NCBI GenBank assembly: GCA_036703255.1
Contig: DATNPL010000153.1
Span: forward strand, 1-64,000
DNA from: Drouetiella sp036703255
Lineage (GTDB): Bacteria > Cyanobacteriota > Cyanobacteriia > Elainellales > Elainellaceae
Direction of reading: 5' to 3'
DNA length: 64,000 nt
Of the stretch, positions 49,690 through 57,055 are shown one piece after another. The notes under the pieces were generated by a model that searched no databases, was not told the origin of the DNA, and was given only the letters and a program-made list of their open reading frames with translations. Made by a program: the position numbers and the translations under genes. The stretch's first letter is position 1. Each line of letters starts with the position of its first letter.

Positions 49690-50439
49690 TTAAGGGGTCA
49701 GGGGCTTTTTGCTGCCGCCTAAATACAGCTCGGCAACTTTGGGATCGTTGAGGAGGTCTGTGCCGCGCCCCTCAAAGCGATCGCGTCCCGACTCTAACAC
49801 GTAGCCGCGATCGGCGATGGACAGTGCCTTGCGGGCGTTTTGCTCGACCAAAATAATGGCAGTGCCGCTCTGGTTAATTTCTTTGATCAGCTCAAAAACG
49901 CTGCTAACCATCTGGGGAGACAGCGCCGCTGAGGGTTCGTCCAAAATCAAGAGTTCGGGTTGCAGCATCAGCGCTCTACCCATAGCCAACTGCTGGCGCT
50001 CTCCACCCGAAAGGGTTCCCGCTCTTTGTCGCCGCCGCTCTACTAAACGAGGGAAGAGGGTAAACACCTGATCTTTGAGTCCTCGAAGAGAGCTGTGGTG
50101 GGAGTCATGGCGAATAAAGGCACCCATTTCTAGATTCTCTTCGACCGTCAGTGAAGGAAACACATTGGCGATTTGAGGGACATAGCCCATGCCCAACGGC
50201 ACGATTTGATTAGATTTCAATCCGGCAATGCTCTTGTCCTTAAACAAGATCTTGCCGCGATGGGGCGTGAGCAAGCCAAAAATAGTTTTTGCCAGAGTGG
50301 ATTTTCCGGCACCGTTAGGCCCAACCACGACTACAAATTCTCCCGGATCGATTTTGAAGTTAATGCCTTGAAGAATGTCGAGGTCTTGGATATACCCGGC
50401 ATAGACCTCTTCAACTTGCAGCAGGGGCGAAGTGCTCAT
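49690..50439 (-). CDS. livF: LivF-type ABC ATPase (branched-chain/neutral amino acid or urea importer)
   Basis: A 249-aa ATP-binding protein of the LivF/NatE/UrtE group. Walker A is GPNGAGKSTLAKTIF, the signature LSGGERQQLAMGRAL, Walker B LLILDEPSAAL. The C-terminal LVEQNARKALSIADRGYVLE is typical of LivF. ATG giving MSTSPLLQVEEVYAGY is used; an in-frame longer start lies upstream but its residues are not conserved. No permease or LivG is adjacent, so the transporter it serves, most likely the N-I (Nat) amino acid importer, must be encoded elsewhere. Confidence 0.88.
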   Translation of the reverse strand: MSTSPLLQVEEVYAGYIQDLDILQGINFKIDPGEFVVVVGPNGAGKSTLAKTIFGLLTPHRGKILFKDKSIAGLKSNQIVPLGMGYVPQIANVFPSLTVEENLEMGAFIRHDSHHSSLRGLKDQVFTLFPRLVERRRQRAGTLSGGERQQLAMGRALMLQPELLILDEPSAALSPQMVSSVFELIKEINQSGTAIILVEQNARKALSIADRGYVLESGRDRFEGRGTDLLNDPKVAELYLGGSKKPLTP

Positions 50440-50594
50440 GTCAATGAAGAATCTGAGTGAAGCATCTTGCGGTTGGGATACCTTGCGAATCGAAAGGTCT
50501 GATTGTCTGGCGGTTCGCACAGGACTGGCATTTGGCACAGAACAATCAGTCCTTGAAGCCTAAATCATCATTGAGCCTAATCGAGCCTAGCTCC

Positions 50595-50822
50595 TCAGGC
50601 AGGTGTGCTCTGTAGCTCTGGACGCTCTTCTTGAACGATCGCCCCTTCTACAGGACAAACCTGAAAACAAATGCCGCAGTCAATACAGGTGGAAAAGTCG
50701 ATCCAGTACCAGTCGGTGCCTTTGGCGTTTTTCCCTGGGCCTTCGCTGATGCAGGCAACCGGACAGGCATCAACGCAATCGGCAACGCCTTCGCAAGTGT
50801 TCGTGACAATTGTATGGGGCAT
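50595..50822 (-). CDS. Bacterial-type ferredoxin (dicluster)
   Basis: A 75-aa ferredoxin. The first cluster motif is CEGVADCVDACPVACI and the second CIDCGICFQVCP, so it can bind two [4Fe-4S] clusters or one [3Fe-4S] plus one [4Fe-4S] as in seven-iron ferredoxins. The insertion GPGKNAKGTDWYWIDFS between clusters is typical of the cyanobacterial members. It would transfer electrons in the cytosol; no partner is adjacent. It lies between the PhnD-like gene and the LivF gene on the same strand. Confidence 0.92.
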   Translation of the reverse strand: MPHTIVTNTCEGVADCVDACPVACISEGPGKNAKGTDWYWIDFSTCIDCGICFQVCPVEGAIVQEERPELQSTPA

Positions 50823-50909
50823 AGTGTTCTCGCTCTCTCAGATCGAAGGGTGGTGCAGGCTAAGCCTGTCTATAGCCTATCAGGGGTGAGGAGCAATAGA
50901 CGGTCTATG

Positions 50910-51707
50910 TCAGAGCCTGACGGTTTCTGCCTGCTCTGCCATACGGCGAGTCAGGTCATAATCTCGATCGCTCACGGTCAAAAAGCGATCGATGCTGCTT
51001 GGGCTGAGCAGGGCTTGCCCTGCTGGCGTTTGGTGCAGGGTGAGAAAGGCGTGCTGGAGGCGATCGCGCAGGTCTTGCGGCACCTGGGTAGAAATCACCC
51101 AAGGGGGAATCGGGCTGGCTCCCAGGCTGTCGATAATGCGAATTTGAGCGGCGATGTCTGGATAGCGTTGCAGCTCTAGCTCTAGAACGGTGCTATCGAT
51201 CGCTGAAGCCTCAATCTTGCCTTCTAGAATCCATTGCAGAGAGGTCTGGTGAGCGCCCGACGCGATCGCCTTACCAAAGAAGCCGTGAGTCTCGCCCAAG
51301 GTTGCCAAGTGATAGCGGGTGATGCAGTAGCCAGAGTGCGATCGTGGCTCGTTGTATGCCCAAGTGCAGCCCCGCAAGTCGGCAAAGGTGCGAAACGGGC
51401 TGTCTCGATGCACCACCACATCCGAGAAGTAAACGGGTTTTCCCTGGTAGCGATCGCCCTTGATCACGGGCGCAGCCAGCAAAGCCAGCGCTGGGTTAGG
51501 CCGATCGGCCTGCCAAACATAGGGTAAGCCGCAAATCCAGCCCACCTGAATTTCACCCTGATGCAGCTTTTCCCCTCGCGCCTGCCAGGGAATGTCATCC
51601 ACCCAGGCGATCGGCAGTTGCAACTGTTCACCGATGTGAGTGGCAATCGCCTCACACAGGGGCGCGAAATTCTCTGCTTGGCAGGAGGTAAATTTAAGAA
51701 TTTTCAT
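50910..51707 (-). CDS. PhnD-like solute-binding protein without signal peptide
   Basis: A 265-aa PhnD-family (phosphate/phosphite/phosphonate type) periplasmic-binding fold. Evidence: GEIQVGWICGLPYVWQADRP, VYFSDVVVHRDSPFRTFADL, and HQTSLQWILEGKIEASAIDS. Unlike transporter binding proteins, it lacks an N-terminal signal or lipobox and has no permease or ATPase beside it. It may act as a cytosolic binding or sensor domain, or its export signal may be missing. The ligand is unknown. Confidence 0.83.
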   Translation of the reverse strand: MKILKFTSCQAENFAPLCEAIATHIGEQLQLPIAWVDDIPWQARGEKLHQGEIQVGWICGLPYVWQADRPNPALALLAAPVIKGDRYQGKPVYFSDVVVHRDSPFRTFADLRGCTWAYNEPRSHSGYCITRYHLATLGETHGFFGKAIASGAHQTSLQWILEGKIEASAIDSTVLELELQRYPDIAAQIRIIDSLGASPIPPWVISTQVPQDLRDRLQHAFLTLHQTPAGQALLSPSSIDRFLTVSDRDYDLTRRMAEQAETVRL

Positions 51708-51848
51708 AAAGACTTGATGTATCTTGAGGATGCTGCCTACTCTTAATCATCTGTTGAATTTTCTATTACCTGTCGTTAACCAATCCTCTTTGGCGTTCGG
51801 CTATTCTAGCCAGGGATAAGGGGCTATGAGTACCTATGGCTAATCTTT

Positions 51849-52526
51849 ATGTCTAACCTGCTGGATTTAGCTCGTGAAGGGGGGCCAGTCATGGCTCCTT
51901 TGCTAGGGCTTTCGGTTGCGACGATCGCTTGCGGACTCGAAAGAGCCTGGTTTTGGTATCAGCTTCTAAACAAAGAAGATCAGGTGGTGCGCGAGGTCTT
52001 GGATGCGGCTCAATATAGTCTAGAGGAAGCGCAGTCGATCGCAGAGCAGTCTCAAAGTCAGCCGATCGGGCGGTTTTTACGGGCTGCTTTAAAGCTGAGA
52101 CGGCCTACCCCTGAAACCTTTCGATTGGCGCTAGAGGCGGCGGCGGACAAAGAATTTGTCAGGATGCGCAAAGGCGATAAACTGCTGGAAACCGTAGTGG
52201 CGATCGCGCCGCTGTTGGGATTACTCGGCACAGTAATAGGCTTGATCACGACCTTTGGCAACCTGAATGTGGGCGGCGGCGGCTCTGGCGAACAGGCGAG
52301 TGCAGCGGCGGCTGGTATTGGAGAAGCGCTGATCGCTACCGCTACTGGAATGATTGTGGCGATCATGGCGCTGGTTATCTTTCGGGTGTTTGTCACCTTT
52401 CAATCGCAGCAGATGGATTACTTCTCTGAGGTGGGTTCAGAGCTGGAGCTAATCTATCGACAAAACTGGTATGAGCCGCAGAACTCGGAAACGAGCGATC
52501 GCCGCTCAGCTATGAGTAATCCTTAG
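51849..52526 (+). CDS. exbB: MotA/TolQ/ExbB-type proton channel protein
   Basis: A 225-aa inner-membrane protein with three helices, of the ExbB/TolQ family. The proton-channel core is KLLETVVAIAPLLGLLGTVI, and the last helix includes GIGEALIATATGMIVAIMAL. It forms a channel with ExbD that converts proton flow into mechanical movement of a periplasmic partner. It is followed 62 bases later by exbD. No TonB or TolA is seen nearby, so the driven protein is unknown. Confidence 0.92.
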   Translation: MSNLLDLAREGGPVMAPLLGLSVATIACGLERAWFWYQLLNKEDQVVREVLDAAQYSLEEAQSIAEQSQSQPIGRFLRAALKLRRPTPETFRLALEAAADKEFVRMRKGDKLLETVVAIAPLLGLLGTVIGLITTFGNLNVGGGGSGEQASAAAAGIGEALIATATGMIVAIMALVIFRVFVTFQSQQMDYFSEVGSELELIYRQNWYEPQNSETSDRRSAMSNP

Positions 52527-52588
52527 TAAGATTTGAGTCATACGCCTGATTTCTCAAGGTTCATTGCCCTATTACCCGGCTGTTTCCT

Positions 52589-52993
52589 ATGCGATCGAGT
52601 CGTCATCGTCGATCTAATTCTCTACCCGAAGTCAACCTCATCCCCATGATGGATGTGTTGATGACTGTTCTGACGTTCTTTATTTTAATTTCGATGACGC
52701 TTGCCCTAGAGCAAGGTGTAGAAGTTCAGTTACCTCGCCAGCAAGCTACCGATCCGCAACAGCCTCCTCCTTCGCCCATGATTGTCGAGCTGGACTTGCA
52801 GGGCATTTCTCTCAATGCTAAGCCTATTGCAACGGCTCCTCTCATGCAGCAAGTCAAAGCTTATCTGGCGGAAAATCCTAAGGGTGCGGTGGTGCTTAAG
52901 GCTGAGCCGCAACTGCCCTATGCTGATGTCGTGAAACTGCTCACAGAACTAAAAGCCACAGGTGGAGAACGGGTTTCATTGGCGATCGAATAG
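52589..52993 (+). CDS. exbD: ExbD/TolR-type biopolymer transport protein
   Basis: A 134-aa single-span protein. The membrane helix begins NLIPMMDVLMTVLTFFILIS, which includes the conserved Asp that takes part in proton translocation. The C-terminal periplasmic domain (about 50-134; YLAENPKGAVVLKAEPQLPY) binds peptidoglycan or a partner. It pairs with exbB, directly upstream. Confidence 0.92.
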   Translation: MRSSRHRRSNSLPEVNLIPMMDVLMTVLTFFILISMTLALEQGVEVQLPRQQATDPQQPPPSPMIVELDLQGISLNAKPIATAPLMQQVKAYLAENPKGAVVLKAEPQLPYADVVKLLTELKATGGERVSLAIE

Positions 52994-53036
52994 TTAAAAA
53001 CTCGCTCTGCAAAAAACGGCTAGGGGCGAAAAACGG

Positions 53037-53240
53037 TTAGGAGAATTGCAAAGGGTGGTTAGGAGATGTCTGAAGCAGGGTGTATCCTGCGATCGGCTGC
53101 TGAATCTTAATCGTTGAATGATCTTTGAAGAGGAACTCGCTGTAGTCTGCTAGGCTGTCGAGTCCGGTTACTGTGAGCAAGATTTCAGTGGCTAGCCAGA
53201 ATGTAACGTTGAAAATAAGATTTTTACAGTGCATGTTCAT
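53037..53240 (-). CDS. Small hypothetical protein, 67 aa
   Basis: A short ORF beginning MNMHCKNLIFNVTFWLATEI, with one hydrophobic stretch and the segment GLDSLADYSEFLFKD, which resembles small cyanobacterial proteins from memory. The C terminus is polar. The ATG is used rather than one 15 bases upstream. It is convergent with exbD, with 43 bases between stops, and could be real but was not confirmed. Confidence 0.45.
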   Translation of the reverse strand: MNMHCKNLIFNVTFWLATEILLTVTGLDSLADYSEFLFKDHSTIKIQQPIAGYTLLQTSPNHPLQFS

Positions 53241-53572
53241 CTGCCTAACCTCCAAATTATCCAGTTCGTTTCTGTTGCTCTGTCGTCATCCGTAATCCCA
53301 CTGCTTATATATCGGTTTGAATTAAGCGGATTATGCAGCAAGCTCATAGAGCAAGCCTCAGAAAGCAGGATTGAGCACCCGACAAAAAAATCCCTTGAGG
53401 ATCTGAGCGATCGCCAAGGGAATATGGAGGAATTAAAGTCAAGGCTTTACTAAAGCTGTCGGCAAGGGCGGGTAGGATTACGCAAAACTTGCCAATTTAT
53501 CCAAAAGGGCGGGCTACGCTGACTGAGCTATAAAGGCGACTTAGAGATGGCTTGAAGTGCAGCTCAATCCAA
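53241..53572. other. Intergenic region with a doubtful plus-strand ORF
   Basis: A 74-codon plus-strand ORF (53229-53453) begins in the small minus-strand gene's start region. It has one hydrophobic segment, FVSVALSSSVIPLLIYRF, and a charged tail; it is considered uncertain. A hairpin TCCCTTG / CAAGGGA is formed within 53391-53420, inside that ORF. No other gene seen. Confidence 0.4.
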
Positions 53573-54781
53573 TTAAGTAGGCTTAACGCTCATCACAACA
53601 TCTTCGATGGGGCGGCGGGCGCTAGCTAGCGCGGCTGAGGTCGGATAGCCCAGACGAAAAGCAAATGTTGGCTTCCAGCTTGCATCTTGAGTCATCTGGG
53701 CTAAAAGTTCTGCTGTTTGGGGCGCTTTGCTGAGCTGTCGTTCTCGATCTACCTGCTCTGGAAGCTGGTTAAGCGGCTGCATAACCAATCCTTGTGTCGT
53801 TGCCCAGAGATGAATCCGTTGCCAGAGCTGTCCAGCCTGCAAGGCTTGCGGCTGATCATATAAATCCCGAACGGCAATCAAACCAAACGCAGGCGAGGTG
53901 TCTAAAGCGGTTTTGGTATTATTTATCCACGATTGATGCTGAGTCTCAGGTGAGACAGAGGGCAACATCTTCACCAATGAGCGCATCATCCAAGGCAATC
54001 CAGACGCATCGATATGCACACCGCTCCGCTGCGTCTGAAGATCTTGCCAGCTTGACCGAAACCAGCGATCGCCATCCTGAGACATGGTTGGATCTGCGAC
54101 GATCGCTTCTGTGGCTGCTAGAGTTCCTGTAGAAAAACGCTGGCGCTCTGGGTCTGAAACTAACAGAAACAGCTTTAAATCAGCCTGATCTTGAGCTAGG
54201 GCGGCCAATGATGCCAAAGCCTCAGGCGCAACCGAACGCTGGAGGGCATAAGCGGCACGATTCGTCCGCCGATTGGGAATGGCGTCATACAGCGCTGGGG
54301 TAGAGCGTTGGCCGGAGGATAGGCTGAGCGTGGCTACCCGTTGAGGGCCGAGATTCGCAGTCGGTTGGGCAAGGGTGCCTGGGTCAAGCGTGAGTTGAGC
54401 GCGATACCCTTCTGCTTGAGCCGCCAGCAGCATGTTCTCAACAGCGCACCCCAGCCCGATTCGCATTTCTCGGAGGTAGGGGTCCATTGCACCCAGGTGG
54501 CGGCGAGTATCTGCATACACATTGATCTGCTCGCCTTGCTGAGAGCTTGTGACTTGGAATATCCAGGGCTGGGTATTGTGGGGACTAGCGGCCAAAATGG
54601 CCGATCGCACTAGCGCTAAAGCCCCTTCAGGGCGATCGGTTCGCCAGGTTTCCCAGGGTTCATAGGCGGGGCCAGTGCCCGTGCTCCATACGCCTCGGTC
54701 ATAAGAGCGCCATACACCGCCTGCAACGACAACGGTCATAGCACTAGCTGCCGTGAGTTTTAGAAAGTTTCGTCTTTTCAT
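53573..54781 (-). CDS. Tat-exported nitroreductase-family protein (Acg-like)
   Basis: A 402-aa protein. The N terminus MKRRNFLKLTAASAMTVVVAG is a twin-arginine signal, so it is likely exported folded, probably with flavin. The body resembles the Acg-type two-domain nitroreductase group: AILAASPHNTQPWIF in the first half and AFGLIAVRDLYDQPQALQAG in the second. Substrate is unknown. It shares one base with the stop of the TetR gene (TGATG), so translation is coupled. Induction by a compound that releases TetR is likely. Confidence 0.85.
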   Translation of the reverse strand: MKRRNFLKLTAASAMTVVVAGGVWRSYDRGVWSTGTGPAYEPWETWRTDRPEGALALVRSAILAASPHNTQPWIFQVTSSQQGEQINVYADTRRHLGAMDPYLREMRIGLGCAVENMLLAAQAEGYRAQLTLDPGTLAQPTANLGPQRVATLSLSSGQRSTPALYDAIPNRRTNRAAYALQRSVAPEALASLAALAQDQADLKLFLLVSDPERQRFSTGTLAATEAIVADPTMSQDGDRWFRSSWQDLQTQRSGVHIDASGLPWMMRSLVKMLPSVSPETQHQSWINNTKTALDTSPAFGLIAVRDLYDQPQALQAGQLWQRIHLWATTQGLVMQPLNQLPEQVDRERQLSKAPQTAELLAQMTQDASWKPTFAFRLGYPTSAALASARRPIEDVVMSVKPT

Positions 54782-55437
54782 CAAGTTCTCTCTGGGGTGA
54801 GGGTAGGAATTGCAGCGGGCATTGCGGTTAGCTTGGGCCACTCTGCTAGAGCTGTTTTGCTCATGTAAGGGCGCATAACTTGCAGCATTAAATTAATGGC
54901 TTCTTGAATGGTTTGAGGATTGATAGCCGCGTCCTCCATTTCAAGCGAGGGCAGCCAGGCATCATTGATCAGCCAAATAATTTTGATCAGGGCAGGCAAT
55001 GTGGTCGAATCCTCGAAACGCCGGAGAACGCCCGTCTCGACTAATCCTTGGCAAAAGGCTTCGATCTCTGCTAGCCGCTGTCGATGAATGGTGCGATACC
55101 GCTTTTTCAATTTCGGATCGGCTTGGAATAGAGCGATTTGCTCCCGGTAAAAAAAGCGATATTCCCATAACAGAAAAAAGACGCGACTCAATCTTTCATG
55201 CAGATGACTCAAGGAGGGTTGAACATTCGGTGTCCAGCCTCCGTCCATTTCACGGATCATTTGCTCCAAAATAGCTTGGATAATTTCTTGTTTATTTCTG
55301 AAGTGATAGTAGAGATTGCCAGGGCTAATCTTTAGAAACTCAGCGATGTGATTGGTTGAAACAGCCGCTGTTCCCTGTTGATTAAACAGTTGAATCGCTG
55401 TTTCGATAATCCGAGATTTTGTACTCTGGGCACTCAT
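54781..55437 (-). CDS. TetR-family transcriptional regulator
   Basis: A 218-aa repressor. Its N-terminal helix-turn-helix contains KSRIIETAIQLFNQQGTAAV and EFLKISPGNLYYHFRNKQEI. The C-terminal domain binds an unknown ligand. It is first in an operon with the nitroreductase gene. ATG giving MSAQSTKSRI is chosen over a TTG six bases before it. Just upstream lie two copies of an 18-bp palindrome, strong candidates for its operator. Confidence 0.93.
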   Translation of the reverse strand: MSAQSTKSRIIETAIQLFNQQGTAAVSTNHIAEFLKISPGNLYYHFRNKQEIIQAILEQMIREMDGGWTPNVQPSLSHLHERLSRVFFLLWEYRFFYREQIALFQADPKLKKRYRTIHRQRLAEIEAFCQGLVETGVLRRFEDSTTLPALIKIIWLINDAWLPSLEMEDAAINPQTIQEAINLMLQVMRPYMSKTALAEWPKLTAMPAAIPTLTPERT

Positions 55438-55447
55438 AAACAAAAGC

Positions 55448-55487
55448 TTAGAGTAATTACTCTAATATCCTAGAGTAATTACTCTAA
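55448..55487. promoter_or_regulatory. Twin 18-bp palindromic operators upstream of tetR
   Basis: TTAGAGTAATTACTCTAA is a perfect palindrome at 55448-55465; CTAGAGTAATTACTCTAA repeats it at 55470-55487 with one changed end base. Their centres are 22 bp apart, about two turns, so two dimers can bind the same face. They lie about ten bases upstream of the TetR start and so probably overlap the promoter, giving autoregulation. Confidence 0.85.
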
Positions 55488-55689
55488 ATGTCAACCCTGT
55501 CTCTAGATCCCATCCGAACGCTGTCAGCCATTGGCGAGTTATATTTATAAGCTGGAGGACAGCGGCACTTCGCGCAGTAACACCCGGTGTGGCGACTGTA
55601 CGAGGCTCGTCGATCGCGGCTGCAAACTGACCTGAGCGTGAGCAGCCATCCCTTTCCATCTGTTTTTTATCTCAAGTGGGAGTTTGCTT

Positions 55690-56973
55690 GTGACTCAGAC
55701 CAACCTAGATTTTCTGGCGACTACCGATCCGCTCGTTGCAGGACTGGTGCAGCAAGAGCTGCAACGCCAGCGCGATCACCTGGAATTGATCGCCAGTGAG
55801 AACTTTACCTCGGCAGCCGTGATGGCAGCGCAAGGCTCGGTGCTGACCAATAAATATGCTGAAGGCTTGCCCAAAAAGCGTTATTACGGCGGCTGCGAGT
55901 TTGTGGATGAAGTGGAGCAAATTGCCATCGATCGCGCCAAGCAACTCTTTGGTGCCGCCCATGCCAATGTACAGCCGCACTCAGGCGCACAGGCAAACTT
56001 TGCCGTTTTCCTCTCGCTGCTAGAACCTGGCGACACGATCATGGGCATGGATTTGTCGCATGGTGGACATCTCACCCACGGCTCTCCGGTCAACGTTTCG
56101 GGGAAGTGGTTTAAAGCATGTCACTATGGCGTGAGCCAAGAAACCGAGCAGCTCGACTATGATCAAATCCGCGAGCTGGCGTTGCAACATCGCCCCAAAA
56201 TGCTGATCTGTGGCTATTCTGCCTACCCTCGCATTATCGAGTTTGATAAATTCCGGGCGATCGCTGACGAGGTCGGAGCCTACCTGCTGGCAGACATTGC
56301 CCACATTGCCGGATTGGTCGCTTCAGGGCATCATCCCAACCCGATTCCTCACTGTCATGTCGTCACTACGACTACCCACAAAACACTGCGGGGGCCTCGC
56401 GGCGGCTTGATTCTCACGGGCGATGCCGAACTGGGCAAGAAGTTCGATAAGGCCGTCTTCCCCGGCAGTCAGGGTGGCCCGCTAGAGCATGTGATTGCAG
56501 GCAAAGCCGTAGCGTTTGGAGAAGCGCTTCAGCCTAGCTTTAAGACCTACTGTGGACATGTGATTGAGAATGCTAAAGCGATGGCAGCTCAGCTTCAGGC
56601 GCGGGGTCTGAAAACCGTTTCGGGTGGCACCGATAATCACCTAATGCTCGTGGATTTGCGCTCGATCGGGCTAACGGGCAAGCAGGCCGATCAGTTGGTC
56701 AGCGGGGTCAATATTACGGCCAATAAGAACACCGTACCGTTTGATCCAGAATCGCCCTTTGTCACCAGTGGTTTACGCCTTGGCTCTCCTGCTATGACGA
56801 CGCGCGGTATGGGCACAGAGGAGTTTGTTGAGATTGCGAATATCATTAGCGATCGCCTACTCAACCCTGAAGATCAGGCCGTGGCGCAAGCCTGCCGTCA
56901 GCGCGTAGCAGATTTGTGCGATCGCTTCCCCCTCTATCCTCACCTGGCAGCATCTGTCCCTGCGTTGGTATAG
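55690..56973 (+). CDS. glyA: Serine hydroxymethyltransferase
   Basis: A 427-aa pyridoxal-phosphate enzyme that interconverts serine and glycine with transfer of a one-carbon unit to tetrahydrofolate. The PLP-binding lysine lies in VTTTTHKTLRGPRGGLILTG. Other motifs are SENFTSAAVMAAQGSVLTNK and YGGCEFVDEVEQIA. A GTG start giving MTQTNLDFL is chosen, with GGGAG eight to nine bases upstream; an in-frame TTG six bases earlier is less likely. Length is typical. A strong terminator follows. Confidence 0.96.
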   Translation: MTQTNLDFLATTDPLVAGLVQQELQRQRDHLELIASENFTSAAVMAAQGSVLTNKYAEGLPKKRYYGGCEFVDEVEQIAIDRAKQLFGAAHANVQPHSGAQANFAVFLSLLEPGDTIMGMDLSHGGHLTHGSPVNVSGKWFKACHYGVSQETEQLDYDQIRELALQHRPKMLICGYSAYPRIIEFDKFRAIADEVGAYLLADIAHIAGLVASGHHPNPIPHCHVVTTTTHKTLRGPRGGLILTGDAELGKKFDKAVFPGSQGGPLEHVIAGKAVAFGEALQPSFKTYCGHVIENAKAMAAQLQARGLKTVSGGTDNHLMLVDLRSIGLTGKQADQLVSGVNITANKNTVPFDPESPFVTSGLRLGSPAMTTRGMGTEEFVEIANIISDRLLNPEDQAVAQACRQRVADLCDRFPLYPHLAASVPALV

Positions 56974-57000
56974 AGCGCTGCCCTAAGGCGTTCGTAAATA

Positions 57001-57035
57001 AAAAAGGGTCTGGAATTCATTCCAGACCCTTTTTT
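57001..57035 (+). terminator. Strong Rho-independent terminator of glyA
   Basis: A 16-bp stem (AAAAAGGGTCTGGAAT / ATTCCAGACCCTTTTT) with a two-base loop, followed by T-tract, 27 bases after the glyA stop. It also has the A/T ends needed to serve the convergent ycf45 gene. Confidence 0.9.
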
Positions 57036-57055
57036 ATGGAAACTCTGCCCGTTCG

